Shown here: one piece after another, positions 1 to 11,902 of the stretch
How positions within the stretch are numbered: the stretch's first letter is position 1
How the letters are laid out: each line of letters starts with the position of its first letter
NCBI GenBank assembly: GCA_000320605.2
Contig: KB445795.1
Span: 1,536,693 to 1,600,692 of the forward strand
Source: Gelatoporia subvermispora B
Lineage: Eukaryota > Basidiomycota > Agaricomycetes > Polyporales > Gelatoporiaceae
Reading direction: 5' to 3'
DNA: 64,000 nucleotides
Made by a program: the position numbers and the translations under genes
Notes under the pieces: model-generated
Told to the model about the DNA's origin: nothing
Databases searched by the model: none
What the model saw: only the letters and a program-made list of their open reading frames with translations

Positions 1-1155
1 AACGAGAAAAAAGAGAAAACCGTACGCACAATAGTGGTATTAGGAGAAGAGAGGGGGCTCGCTGGCCAAGCCTGTGAGGGAATGAAAGGGAAGGAGAGAG
101 AAAGAGATAGGGAGAGAATAAACTCAGAACACCGCGCCTTCTTATCCCATAAACAGCCTGTACAAACAAAGCTAAACTCGTTATGGCCTTTCCACGTTCG
201 AACTCGCCACATTTGGCGATCCCTCCCTTTCTGCTCACGCGGGCGCGCGCTGCTTGTGTTGCCTCTCGTCGCCGCCCCCGTCGCTCTGTGAAATCTTTTT
301 CTCTCGAGTCATCGCAAGGCGGGCACATGCGTGCAGGCCAACGGAGGGCTACATAGTTAGCCAGTGGCTGCTTGGGCCTTGGCGTGAAAAATGAGCAGGA
401 TCGCAACAAAAATGATTGAGTGAGAAGCCATCGCGCGGTAGCGACGATCGCGAATCACGTCGCCTTGTCGCTGGCCCGCGCCCATCCTCCTCCAACGTCC
501 CCTCGTGTCTCCCCCTTTGTTTTGCCTTGTCGCCACTCGTCTCGCCCCGTCTTGTTGCCCGTCTTTGACCCGGGCGGCTCAGGAATATGCACCAGAGGCA
601 CCTCTGCGTACAACGGGAGGTGTACTTGGCGCCTGTCAAGTGTTCTCGGTTGGAACCTTAGCTTCTGTTCTCATTCGGGTAAGCGTCGGAAGCGTCTCGA
701 CCGTGGCAGACTACCGTGGCACAACCGTGGCATTACGTTCAAAATTCCTCCAGATGTTTCAACATATCCCTTAGCGCGCTCTCACGCCCTCGATCCTCCC
801 CCGTCACCCTCTCGCGCGAATATATCTGCCCGGCACATCCATAACATTCTCTCCTCCACCACCTGCTGCTCAACCGTCTCTTCCCTTCTTGCACCGAGCC
901 CCCCTCACCGCCACTGCTACTGCGCGAACCTCTGGCTACCGAACAATACCTCTGGGGATGTCTAACATGCATGCACTGTCTGGTCACGCACAACTCCACT
1001 CAGCGTGGGGGAGGCTCTCCACTTGTTAAATGCGCGACATGAAAGCCCACGAAGCAGGTTTTCTCTCCTGAAACTTCTCTTGAAACTCGAGACTCAACAG
1101 GGCCAGTCGATTCGCTGTTGCATTTACTGCTCGACGCCACAGCTCGATCCAAGAA
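1..1155. other. No gene recognised; upstream region of the PalI-like gene
   Basis: Short open frames exist on both strands, but none has a recognisable domain or exon-intron logic. The stretch from about 780 to 920 is rich in C and T tracts, as is common in fungal promoters and 5' leaders, and it leads towards the start codon at 1156. I read the whole stretch as intergenic plus the leader of the next gene. Confidence 0.5.
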
Positions 1156-2064
1156 ATGCTCGCTAACATCACGCCGTTCTTCCTCTTCGCTGCGTTTCTC
1201 CTCGAGTTATTAGCGTCACTCTCGGTGCCTGTAATCAAGTCCATATACTTGTTCCGGCTGTCCGTAGATGCCAGCATCAAATTGCTCGATAGTAGTGCCA
1301 CCGGAAGCGTCAAGTTCGGCGTTTGGGGTTACTGCATCTCGGCAGTCGATGTCTCGTGAGTCCGTGTCCTTGAACTATGTTTTGTCCCACTCTGACCGGT
1401 TTGCATGACATGGTCTTGTGACCTCCCAGTATCCTTGGTAAAGACCACGACGTTAGCGCCAAATGCTCCAAAACCGCTCTAGGGTACACTTTTGACGACA
1501 CGGTTGCCTCTGCTTTGCATGTCTCTGTTCCGAATGATTCGATCTCGCACGCACTGTCGATAGCCTTGGTCATGCACCCTATCGGTATGTCACGTCCCGA
1601 AACTTTGCTTCGTCTCTGATAGTTCGGCACAGCTTGCGGCCTCATATCGGCCGCCCTCGTATCCTCCCTTTTAGCATTATGTTGGCGCTCGAAAGGCACC
1701 TCCCGGATCACTTCACTTGCGACCCTCGTTTCGAGTCTAGTGGCCGCAGTTCTGACCACAGTCATCTGCTTGGTCGATGTGATATTTGTCGCCACTGTGC
1801 GCCATCACATTGACAGCGAGTCCAATGGAGCTATCGACCTGACTTGGGGCAATGCCGTGCGTGCTGACATATGTGTTAATTATGGCGTGCTGAAGTCGTA
1901 CTGCGATCGCCGCTCTGCCCTTTTCCGCTCGACAGGTCTGGATGACGCTCGGTGCAACTATAGCGCTCTGGATCGCCGTCGTCGGCGCCTGCGCTGCTAT
2001 CTGCATGTGCCGACGTGATGTCAAGTTGGTCGACATTATCTCTCGATTAGTTCATTTCCACTAA
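1156..2064 (+). CDS. PalI/Rim9-type (SUR7 superfamily) four-helix membrane protein
   Basis: Four exons (1156-1355, 1430-1584, 1633-1856, 1936-2064) join in frame to 235 residues. The first hydrophobic segment follows the start directly (PFFLFAAFLLELLASLSVP). An extracellular loop with a GVWGYC motif follows; GxWGxC is typical of SUR7/PalI proteins. Three more helices come next, the last ending in ALWIAVVGACAAICMC. In ascomycetes PalI/Rim9 helps present the alkaline pH sensor PalH/Rim21 at the plasma membrane. Basidiomycetes use a partly different pH sensor, so the exact role here is inferred only from the fold. The C-terminus is very short, whereas many PalI proteins carry a long disordered tail. 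Confidence 0.75.
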
Positions 2065-2651
2065 CGCAGCCTCCAGCACCGACGCCGACAGGTACTGAAA
2101 GATACCTTTTGCGCGTCAAGTTCGGAGTGATACCCGAGTAAGCACTCCACATGTAATAGACATTTCCCTGTATTGCGCTATGTCGGAACTTCTAGCCGAG
2201 CTAGAAGCACCGCACTTCCATAGATATTCCATATATGCCGTTTCCCAGCTTTCTCGTCGATCTGTTCGGATTGTATGTAGCCCCTGTAGACATGTAGCTC
2301 TGGACAATGGTATCGGTGTGCTTCGTTTTTGTATTGCGAAACGCCTCCCAGATAAGCGTGTGCGTATCATGCCCGGCGCGAGCAGTCATGGGTTCGCTGC
2401 CATGTCGCCAGTGCGTCATTCGCGTGTGACGAGCCGTGTCCGCATGACGAGGCGGGACTCCCTCGCAAGACATGCACTCCGTCTTCTCTGAGCTTCTTTC
2501 TACTCACTTACGCTTGCACCCGACGCGTCGGGGGGATGGGTCAGGAAGGGCCATCATAAGGACGAATAACTGCCCATCGAGATCTGGCCTATGCATTGCT
2601 CCCACAGTCACAACCCAAAAGAGTACGGAATATGATATCTCCAGGCCGCGC
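2065..2651. other. Intergenic, no gene recognised
   Basis: The stretch lies between the 3' ends of two convergent genes. The open frames on either strand show no domain, hydrophobic pattern or splice structure that I can support. Confidence 0.5.
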
Positions 2652-5119
2652 TCACGCCGTAGCCGAAACGGTGGCTGGAGCACGCTCGACAGGTTTCGAC
2701 CGCGGTGGAGGTCGGAGACCCTTTGCTTTCATCCTCTTCCGCTTGGCCTCTGCAGAACATCCAAAACAGATCAGCATCGGCCATACACCAATTGTGAGAA
2801 ATCACCTGACCTTCAAGATACGGCCTATCCTCGTCGCTATCAAACTCGACATCCTCCTGTGCCTCCTCGGCGGTCTCGCCCTGCACCGCCGCAGTATCCT
2901 CGTCGTCTGCCTTGCCCTTCGCCTTCTGCCGCTTCTCGACTTTAAATTTAGCAACGTAGAAGCCGTCCATGTTGTGCACGTGGGGGTAGAATCGGCGCGT
3001 GAGGCTGACTTTCTCATTGAAGACCTTGCCGCGGTATTTAGTGAAGCCGGGAACACCAAATTCAAGACCGGTATCGACAAGCTTCACGTTTGGCCGCTTA
3101 CGGAGGGCGTAGTCCACGACAGCCTCGTTCTCGTCGACGGTCACGGAGCACGTGGAGTAGACAAGGTATCCACCAGTTTTGGAATCTGGGGTGATGCTGT
3201 CGATGGCGCAGAGGATGAGCTGCTTTTGGAGGTGGGAGAGGAGAGTGAAATCGCGTTCAGACTGTGAATCCCCCATGTTAGTTCTGCGTAGGACGTGTGT
3301 TAACTCGTGAATGGAACATACCTTGTTAGTCTTGACACTAGCATCCTTGCTGATGACACCCGTTCCACTGCACGGCGCATCCAACAGGACACGATCGAAG
3401 CCACCCATGACCTTCGGGAACTCCCTGCCGTCATAAGAGCACACCACCACATTCTTGCATCCGAGGCGGTGCACGTTGGCCGTGAGACTCTTCGTGCGCG
3501 CCTTGGTAGCATCGTTCGCAAACACAACACCAGTGTTCTGCATAAGTGCTGCCATATGCGTCGTCTTTCCACCCGGGGCAGATGCCATGTCCAGAACCCG
3601 CTCTCCAGGCTGCGGGCCGAGAGCAATGACGGGGAGGAATGAGGATGCAGCCTGCAGCATGTAGTGCCCTGCGAGGTACTCGGGCGTAGCACCAATCGGC
3701 ACACTACTCTCAAAGACCTGCAGACCGACGTTCGTCCACTTGCCAATGGGCTCCAAGTTGACTCCGCGGTTGATGAGCGCCTGGGCGAGGTCTCGCCGAC
3801 GGGTGCGCAGAGTGTTGGTACGGATGGTTACAGGACGCGGGACCTCGTTTGCCTCGAAGAACTCAATAGCCTATAACACGTTGGTCAGTGGAGCCACGAA
3901 GATTGCATGACTACACAGTACATACTTCGGCAACAGGGAACAGCTGGAAGAGCGTTTCCGCGAGGAAGTCGTTGTATCCGTAGTAGCTCGCAATGTCAGA
4001 AATCAATTGTTGCACATACTCAGGCCGTGACCTTTATTGTCATGAACCATGAGCTGCCAGCGACAAACGAAGAGAATCACTGAACGTACCGGCCTGGGGC
4101 CGCTAACTTCTTGAAGTTCCCGAGCACCCGAACACACTCACGCATCCGCCGCTGCACAGTGTGCACATCCGGACCGCCATTCTTCTTCTCCTCGTCCCGC
4201 TCCTCAGCTGTTGGTAGGTGGAAGCCCTCCGCATCACCTTCGCCCTCGCCCTCCCCATCCATGTCCACATCATCTACATCGGCAAACTCATCATCATCCT
4301 CTCCAACCACGGCAGCCTGTTGCATCTCCAAGGCATCGAGCTCCGCCTCACGGGCGGCTTTCGCGTCCAGCGCGCGAGAGCGTGCCTCCATGTTCGCACC
4401 GGTGATGGGACCATCTTCATCTTCATCGTCCTCATCCGAGTCGGAGGAATCGTCCGAACCTGTGGGTATGATTTTCGAGGGACGCTCGTGCTGTTTCGAC
4501 TTCTTGCCCTTCGTCCGTGAGGGAGCTAACTCGAGCTCCTCATCGTCGGAACTAAATTCTAGCTCTTGTACAGGACCTTGTAAGAGGTCATCACTAATGG
4601 AGACAGTTCGTCAGAGAAAAAGCCATAGAAGATGTGTCAAAAAACGTACTCCTCGACCTCGAGGTCGTCCAAGTCGCCCACAAAGCCCTCATCGTCACTG
4701 TCATTAAATAAAGACCTATATGGGACGTAAGTCAAATTCAAAGCATCCCTAGAACGATGAACGGACTTGGTATGGGCCTTCAGGCTCTCCTCATCCTCCA
4801 CATTCTCCCAGCCTTCGCCGCCATCATCTTCCTCCTCCTCTTCTTCTACAGGTTCCTTGCGCTTGGTCTTGATCTTCTTGGAAGGTGCAGACGTATCTTC
4901 AACCGCGAACGCGACTTTCTTTCCCTTGCCCTTGCTGGACTTTTTATCCTCCTTCGGGAGACTCTCGCGGGCCTTCTTCGCAGGCCGCTTGGTCACTTCG
5001 TCGCTATCCGCATCGGCTTTACGCTTGCCCAGTTTCTTTTGTGAAGGTTTCCCATAGTTCTCTTTGGCGTCTGCAATGGGTCGGGGGTCTCCCTGCTTGT
5101 TCTTGGCTCTGCGACCCAT
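2652..5119 (-). CDS. NOP2: 25S rRNA (cytosine-C5)-methyltransferase Nop2
   Basis: Six exons (5119-4650, 4593-4090, 4031-3926, 3870-3322, 3261-2811, 2749-2652) give 725 residues. The N-terminal 300 residues are Lys/Glu/Asp-rich with basic nuclear-localisation stretches and acidic runs, as in Nop2/NOL1. The RsmB/NOP2 methyltransferase fold follows: the SAM-binding MASAPGGKT loop, DAPCSGTG with one catalytic cysteine, and YSTCSV with the second. The C-terminus is the basic AKRKRMKAKGLR stretch seen in fungal Nop2. The enzyme makes m5C in 25S rRNA and is needed for 60S ribosome assembly in the nucleolus. Its start is divergent from the FUN14 gene across about 450 bp. Confidence 0.95.
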
Positions 5120-5570
5120 ACTGCGGACTTGTGGATTGGAGGCGAGAACGGATGATCGTGTAACAGAGATTTTCCCAGAAAGGCAAGTAGAAATTTGACA
5201 AATGCGTGACCACCGATCACCTCGCACGTGCCACGAGCGCTCTCGAGCTCACTGGTCGGCAATTGCTATCAGATGCCTGGATTAAACCCACCAGCCATTC
5301 CCCGACGTTCGTAATGATACAAGACGCTACTCACCTCCGTTTTTTCCTGACTGGCCCTCGAACAGTCACTCACACGTCAAAATCAGTCACCATTGCAACG
5401 ATAAGCACTTGGCGGGACGCAGCGCCGGCGTGAGCTGAGCCTTGCCCGTGACGTCATGCATTCATCTAGCGCGGCCCCAGCGAAAGTGAACACGTCCAGG
5501 AGCGGTTGAAGTGCAATCAACTACCCTCCTAGTAACTACCACTTCTTCACTGCTCTGGAAGCTCAGTGAC
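5120..5570. promoter_or_regulatory. Divergent promoter region between NOP2 and FUN14 gene
   Basis: The 451 bp separate two genes read in opposite directions, so promoter elements for both must lie here. I see no convincing TATA box or known motif and no coding exon. Confidence 0.5.
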
Positions 5571-6410
5571 ATGATTCTGGGATATACATCCGTGCTTTCG
5601 CGCGGATTTCGCGCAAGTTGCTATCCCAGGAACCCTCAGCTACTGTTCAAGCTGCCCAAGTCATCCCCATCAACCTCGGCCTATCGCTTCAACTCAACTG
5701 TATCCTCTCGATTATTGACGGGAGAGCAAGCAGTATCCACTCGGTTAACCTCTGCAGCAGCACGCGTTCCATGGCTGTACAAAGCAGCCGGTGTTGCTGG
5801 TGTCGGTTTGGGACTGGCCTTGTACACGACGAGTAATGCGCTCTTTTGCGAACGTGAGCTAGCTCAAAATTGTCTTCTATGCACGATATCAAACGGAACA
5901 CCTTTCCAGCGATTGTTGGCAAATCGGCTCCCACAGTGGTGGACCCTGCGCCAGCAGAATCCCATCCCATCCCCGATTCACCCCCGCCGCCTCATCTCCC
6001 ACCTCCGGCATCAAGTGTGAAGTACCTCGAATTGTCATTCGGTACAATCTGCGGCATCTGCGCTGGAGTTTTTGTCAAGAAAGGTGCTAAAGCTGTCGCC
6101 TTTATTCTCGGCGGTGCATTCGTCTTCCTACAGGTACGTTTATTGAAGCGCTCGCCCGAGGGTAGTACTTATACTGACCCCTGATCATCACATTCCACAG
6201 TATCTCGGTTCGTTGTCCTTGCTTCGTGTTGACTGGCGTAGTGCAGCGCAACGCTTCGAAAACCTCTTGTATACAAAGGACGCGACTGGTACTAAGAGGC
6301 CTCCGAAAGTCGGCTCTTTGTTCCGATGGTTTATCGATTTCCTCACGGCCGACTTCCAGCAAAGAGCATCATTCATCGCAGGATTTGCCCTGGGTCTCAG
6401 AATCGGGTGA
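5571..6410 (+). CDS. FUN14 domain mitochondrial outer-membrane-type protein
   Basis: Three exons (5571-5853, 5910-6133, 6201-6410) give 238 residues. The N-terminus is rich in Arg, Ser and Tyr without acidic residues, like a mitochondrial targeting sequence, and is followed by a short hydrophobic segment (AAGVAGVGLGLALYTTSNAL). A Pro-rich linker leads into the FUN14 domain with LSFGTICGICAGVFVKKGAK, a second glycine-rich helix, and a C-terminal ASFIAGFALGLRIG. In animals FUNDC1 is a mitophagy receptor. Fungal FUN14 proteins are less well understood and I see no clear LC3/Atg8-binding motif, so mitophagy should not be assumed. The ATG at 5571 was chosen because it begins the presequence-like region. 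Confidence 0.85.
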
Positions 6411-6856
6411 AATTGGATGGACGAGATTATAAACTGGACTTGCATTAGATAACATATCCATGGAAATATCGAAGTTTTGTGGCGTTTGATGGTGCGCGGC
6501 CGAGCTGCTACGCGTCGCAGCGTCGCCGTATCAGATTGAACATCTACGGCCAACCAGTAGGTATCAGATAACTATAGGATGATAGCTAAGACGCGGTGTA
6601 CACGGGTCATGATATTATACGCCAGTCCCAACATCATGATATCGATGTAGATATTGTTGCGGCCGCCCAAAGCTAAGTCTGACTCGACAGTGCGCCCCCG
6701 TGCGTCTGCGCGTGCAAGTCGACTTACTGTGATATTCACCAGCCAGACAACATACGGGTGCACCGGTGAGTAGTGACGCAGACCTTCTACGCTACCAAGT
6801 AAAAAATTGCAGTAAGAGTCCCTAGAATCCACCAGCGCGGCTATCTAGATCCGTCA
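6411..6856. other. Intergenic, no gene recognised
   Basis: This 446-bp spacer lies upstream of HEM13. It holds no supported coding exon, and I could not identify a haem- or oxygen-response site in it. Confidence 0.45.
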
Positions 6857-7933
6857 ATGGCACCTCGAGCAATCCGCGACTCGGTCGAGAAGTACTTCTC
6901 GACGTTGCAGGACAGAGTAGCCTCCGCCTTCCGGGACCTCGAACCAGGAGCTTCCCTTGCTCGGGATTCGTGGAATCGCCCGCAGGGAGGTCATGGACTT
7001 TCGATCGTGTTCACCGCACCAGCTACGGACCATCTGGACGATATCGTTGTTTCTCCGGCGACCGTGATCGAAAAGGCTGCGGTCAACATATCCGTTGTGC
7101 ACAGCAAGCTTTCTCCCAATGCAGCCCGACATATGGGCGTAACCCACCCTGCCATCCCGAAAGACCCACCCACAGATCTTCCGCTCTACACGACCGGAAT
7201 TAGCATCATCGTTCATCCGCGCAATCCCCATGCCCCCTCCGTCCATGCGCACTATCGTTACGTCGAGATCACCGAGCACCCCGAAGAGGTATCTCCCGAC
7301 TCCGAAGGCACGTCTGGAACACAAGAGGCAGTCCTCGCATGGTGGTTTGGCGGAAGCACTGATCTCACACCTACATACCTGTATGAAGAGGACGCGCAGC
7401 ACTTCCACGGGACGCTCAGAGACGTGTGTGACACGCACGGTGGATCTGCATTGTACACCCCGCTGAAGAAGTGGTGCGACGAGTACTTCTATATCCCGCA
7501 CCGGGAGGAGGCGCGGGGGCTCGGAGGTATATTCTTCCGTGATCTCTCGGACGCATCGCACAGCCGCCTCGACACTACGCACGATGTCCAGACGCACCGC
7601 CCGCGCTCGCAAAGCGAAGTGTTGGAGTTCGTAAAAGCACTTGGAGACGCGTTCCTCCCTTCCTATCTACCAATCCTTGGGCGGCGTATGCAAATGCCGA
7701 GCGACGAACGTGCAAGGAGATGGCAACTCCTCCGCAGGGGTCGCTACGTGGAGTTTAATCTTGTATGCGACGATGGGACCAAGTTTGGCCTGACGACTGC
7801 CGGAGTTAGAGTCGAGAGTGTTTTGGTGGGCTTGCCCGAGATGGCACGGTGGGAATATATGAATGAGTTGGACCTTGATGGCGAAGAGAAGAACACCCTC
7901 GACGTGTTGCGCAATCCCAGGGAATGGGCGTGA
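6857..7933 (+). CDS. HEM13: Coproporphyrinogen III oxidase (oxygen-dependent)
   Basis: A single uninterrupted frame of 358 residues, unusual in this intron-rich window. The enzyme converts coproporphyrinogen III to protoporphyrinogen IX with O2 in haem synthesis. Family landmarks run through the protein: the SWNRPQGGHG region near residue 40, NISVVHSKL near 80, WWFGGSTDLTPTYLYEEDA near 165, GSALYTPLKKWCDEYFYIPHR near 195, GLGGIFFRDL near 220, and YVEFNLVCDDGTKFGL near 300. The length and the absence of a mitochondrial presequence fit a cytosolic enzyme like yeast Hem13. The start codon lies directly before a typical N-terminal helix. Confidence 0.96.
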   Translation: MAPRAIRDSVEKYFSTLQDRVASAFRDLEPGASLARDSWNRPQGGHGLSIVFTAPATDHLDDIVVSPATVIEKAAVNISVVHSKLSPNAARHMGVTHPAIPKDPPTDLPLYTTGISIIVHPRNPHAPSVHAHYRYVEITEHPEEVSPDSEGTSGTQEAVLAWWFGGSTDLTPTYLYEEDAQHFHGTLRDVCDTHGGSALYTPLKKWCDEYFYIPHREEARGLGGIFFRDLSDASHSRLDTTHDVQTHRPRSQSEVLEFVKALGDAFLPSYLPILGRRMQMPSDERARRWQLLRRGRYVEFNLVCDDGTKFGLTTAGVRVESVLVGLPEMARWEYMNELDLDGEEKNTLDVLRNPREWA

Positions 7934-8347
7934 TAGCAATACATTGAACCAAGATAATTTAAACATACATATGTGACGCAATTTGATCATCGCTAGAGCT
8001 GAGGCTGGGGCGCCCAACTCAAAGAGGTCTACTAGTCAATATTGCACCCACGCCCGGACGCAGGTCTAGGCCCTTGGTGGCAATCAGTGAGACGGGCCCG
8101 GCATGTCTATCACGCTCGTGACGCAGTAAACCTGCCAACGAGACTGTGCCAAGGGTATATCAACGACAGCTCTATGTTGCTGTCAAGTGATGGGCCACTA
8201 CACGACAGATGGTCGGGACGTGGGCACTACAGGTGTCTGTCCGCTTCCTGCCCATATTATACCATTATACCAGTGTCCACGACACATGAAATAGGTCTCG
8301 CACGCACGTCAATGTCCACATTGTCCTGTGTCCTCGCCACTCCCTCG
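7934..8347. other. Intergenic, no gene recognised
   Basis: The stretch separates the 3' ends of HEM13 (+) and a tetraspan gene (-), which are convergent. It should contain both polyadenylation regions. No coding signal is seen. Confidence 0.45.
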
Positions 8348-10241
8348 TTACATCGATGGCCTACGCCGCTCGGGCAGTCTTGACGGAGGGCCCCATTGCT
8401 GCGGCTGGTAGGGCATCTGGTTGAACATATACGGACCGGAAGGTGGGAAGCCCACCGGGCCGTAGTGCGGACGCAGGTGCGCAAGGTTGCGTGCGGTCTG
8501 TGTCTGCGGGTACGCCGTGCCTTGTTCGAAAGCTTTCTCGTTGGGAACAGAACCGTACCGCCGGATGTCACCAGCGACCACCGTCGCAAATGGGTTGGGC
8601 AGCGGATTGTCGAGCTCGAGTCGTGCCCGAGCTGTGTTCGGCCGTTGCATCGGGTCGCTGGGAGCCCTAATATGAGCCATTGGTGGTTGTCTCGTGGCGT
8701 GGTGTTCCGTAAAATGAATACTAGGCGCAACGGAATGAATGGAGCTTGGCGATGCAGTGTGCATGCGCGATGGGGCATTCATTGTCATCGTCGGAACGAA
8801 GCCCGGGTATCCGTTGTAGAACATAGGCATAGCGCCTGGATGTTGCAAATACGGGCTGCCCGCCTGCATGCCGTACGCGCTTGGGGGGAAAGGTTGAGTA
8901 CGGTTGAAAGAACCCCGGGACGTGGAGTAGGGCGAGTCAGATCGCACTGCTGAAGCAGGACTCCCAGTGCGATGGACCTGGTCTCGCAAGCTTGCGGTGC
9001 TAGTAGTTCCTGCCGTCGAAGGGAAGTTCAGCTCAGCACGAGCAGTGTCTGGCACATTGTCTGGACCAGACGGGTCAATGAAGGGGTTGATCATCGGGGG
9101 CCTCGACACCGGGAAGCGGCGGGGGGTCGATGTTGGTGTCATCTGTGGCCTCTGACGCTCTTCTGTGCTCAGCGAAGATGTCCGAGGAGGCCGTGCTTGT
9201 ACTGAATATACAGAACTTGCCGTCGACATGGCAGGAGAAGTAGCTCTAGGGTAGACGGTGGACCCTTGCATAGGACTAGGTCCACGTGTTGCTCCGTAGG
9301 ACGTGTCCCGCCTGTGCTGAATCGAAGGGGGACGCGGCGAACTGGGTAAGCCGGAGAGTAAGATCAGCTGTTTCGGCGCAGTCGATGGGCCATTGTCCTG
9401 AGAGTAGATTGAGGTCGGGCTACCCGGTCGCTCGTACTTCTCCAATGTGCTGGCCAGAGTATTACGAAGCAGCTGCGTCGCCGAGGTGACAGATGAACGA
9501 GAATTCTGGCGACTGAGACTATCGGACGTGAGCAGTGGATTCGGGGTGATCGGAGGGAGGGGGCGTGGGATACGGGACATGATGCAGAGGAACGCGGCGT
9601 AACCAACGACTGCGAGGAGAACCTTCAGACAAGAACAAGCGCTCACAAGAAATTACTCTTACAAAGACCGGGAATGGCCCACGCAGCTGACAGGTAAATA
9701 ATCGAGACTTCCTGGCAAGTCGCCTGCGAATCTGGTGGAGTGAACATCAGATGTTATCTCACGAGATGGCCCATGCACTAACTCACTGAAGATGATACAC
9801 GAAAACTTTTTGCGAAAGAGCGTATAGGCAACAGCAGATCCTTGACGACTTGTGAGCTATACTGCCAGCTGCATTGTAGGGCCATCGGAATTTACCTGCG
9901 TGCAGTGCAAGCAAAAATAATACCCGCGCGAGGTCCAGCCAAATCTTGAAAACAACCACAATCCTAGAATGCGCTATTCGTCAAAGTTCAAAGGGTCCAT
10001 GTAGCATCCACTAACATGAGGTAAAGTAGAAGCGAGCTGAAGCTGTTCACAGCGATCATGCCGAGAATAATGATGCCTATGTCACAAACGATCCATCATT
10101 GAAGGGAAAGCGGCTGATAAAAGGTTATAACTCACGCTCGATGAGGTCAAAATGCTTCCACTCCCGGGCCAGATAAACCGCAAGAACAATGGCCCATCCC
10201 AAGCTGACGAGAGCAATCAAGGCTGGCAGGGTTCTCAGCAT
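8348..10241 (-). CDS. Tetraspan membrane protein with long disordered tail (paralogue A)
   Basis: Six exons (10241-10136, 10076-10016, 9963-9896, 9840-9787, 9731-9663, 9609-8348) join in frame to 539 residues. The first 160 residues form four hydrophobic segments: ALIALVSLGWAIVLAVYLA, IIILGMIAVNSFSSLLLYLM, the FKIWLDLARVLFLLALHAG helix, and a last helix after a loop with a conserved-looking cysteine. The remaining 375 residues are Ser/Pro/Thr-rich and disordered, with many SP and TP sites. I do not recognise a characterised family; the layout resembles fungal MARVEL-like tetraspans. Exons of 61, 68 and 54 nt match those of the gene at 25685-26673, so the two are paralogues. A role in membrane organisation would be a guess. 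Confidence 0.75.
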
Positions 10242-10862
10242 GGTACATGTGCTCGTTATCGATTGGATGCTCACCAAAGAGGAACCTGCGGAATCTGCGG
10301 AACGCGTGCCACCACTCCATCGAAAGATATACAGAAAAGAATGAAAGTAAAAAGAGCGACGGCTAGTTAGCCAGCCAGGATGAAAAAGAAAAGCCCTCCA
10401 GGGAACCGAGAGAGTCGAAAGAAAGAGGGACTGACTCAGTCAGTGAACCCTTGTGAACGAAGAGGGAGACCTGGGCTGCGCTGTATTCGCCCGTTGGGTA
10501 TTTGAAGGTTGCGGCATCTGTCACAAGCGTGTCAATCTGTGCATCAAGAAGCTTTGTCTATGAGGACCCGGTCGCCGAGAGCTCTGCCCCCGTTCCAGGC
10601 GATGGGCGCTGACTGCATGGTTGTGATGTATGATGCCATTGGCCAATATTGGATATGATATAGACAGGCTGCCAACAGCGAGCGCGACTGGTGGAAGCAG
10701 GAAGCAGCCTCGACCAACACACTCCTCGCGCGGCATTCCTCGGCCCGGGCAGACGCGATGGTCACGGACTGCCTGCCACTTGCGGCGTGCGCGCAGCCAC
10801 TCGCGCGACAAGCCGCCACTCTCTTCACCGCTCGTGTCAGTCCCGCGCAACTCATTGCTACC
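10242..10862. promoter_or_regulatory. Divergent promoter region of tetraspan A and the Hv1 channel
   Basis: The 621 bp lie between two start codons on opposite strands. No exon is supported. Any co-regulation of the two membrane proteins would have to act from here. Confidence 0.4.
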
Positions 10863-11647
10863 ATGTCAGAAGAGGATCCCCTCCTTTCTTCTTTACCACG
10901 CTATAATGATCCAGAAAACCCTGGCGGCACCGACGAGCCTGACAAGCAACAAACATGGAGAGAATGGACCGCAGAGATGCTCGAGTCGCCTCCTCTCCAC
11001 AAGACCGTCATCGCATTGGCTCGTATTCTCTATGCTGTGTCCCCCTTCAGCAGTCCAACATGTAGTACCATATTTAGGTCATAATTGATTCTGCTTGCGT
11101 CCTGGCCGATTTGTCCTACACCTTTCTCTCAGAGAGCTGCACCCCCGTAGAGGGTCCAGAAGCCCCACTATGGCTCAACATACTTGCCCATATATCCCTC
11201 GCTATCAATACCTTCTTCCTGATTGAAATCCCCCTCACAATTTGGTCCCAAGGCCTTGGCTTTTACAACCCCAGGTCGCGCGTTCCGCACGCCTCTCTTC
11301 ACCTCTTTGATGCTATCGTCATTCTCACCACGTTTACCCTCGAGGTCGTACTGAGAGGCCGCGAGCAGGAGTTGGCGGGACTGCTGATTATCCTGCGTCT
11401 ATGGCGCCTCGTGAAACTCGTGCAAGGTGCGTTGTTGCAAATCAGCCGGCTGCGCCCCATGTTACTGACCACCTTCCCAGGTATCGCTGTCAGCGCAGGA
11501 GAGCTCGAAGAGGGTCAGGCAAGGGTCTTCGAAGAGACTCGCGAAGAACTCGAGCAGGTTATTGTGGCATTGACCGAAGCTCGTAAAGAGAACCAGTCCC
11601 TCAAGTCCAGAATAGTTGCACTGGAAGGGGCATCTGGCGATGATTGA
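10863..11647 (+). CDS. Voltage-gated proton channel (Hv1 family)
   Basis: Three exons (10863-11036, 11078-11426, 11481-11647) give 229 residues. The protein has only a voltage-sensor domain. S1 carries the Asp expected for the proton selectivity filter (IIDSACVLADL). S2 has NTFFLIEIPLTIW and S3 has LFDAIVILTTFTLEVVL. S4 is LLIILRLWRLVKLVQG, aligning with the RxWRxxR pattern but with Lys as the third charge. A C-terminal coiled coil of about 50 residues (EETREELEQVIVALTEARKE) fits the dimerisation helix of this family. Known Hv1 channels extrude protons on depolarisation; functional fungal members have been described. The first donor site (11037, 41-bp intron) is the least certain junction, and it leaves an Arg in S1. 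Confidence 0.88.
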
Positions 11648-11902
11648 TGATCCTGTCTGCTCTTCAGCAACCTTGGACCTTGTGTATGCACGAATCTGCG
11701 GACCGTTGATATCATCGATCTAAATGTCATACTATGATTGCTATTCTGATACAACGTTGTACAGCGACACTACGCGCAAATAACCTAGCTATTAACGAGT
11801 GTGAGTAGCATATGGACCATGCTGTTGAGACAATGGGTTGTCATGGCAACATCAACGAGCGTAAGAGCGGAACCGAGCAGACTTCGACGAGGGTCCATCT
11901 GA

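Noticed and set aside
420..965. Plus-strand frame of 181 codons near the window start
   Set aside because: No domain and unusual composition; it lies in a pyrimidine-rich upstream region and overlaps other equally meaningless frames.
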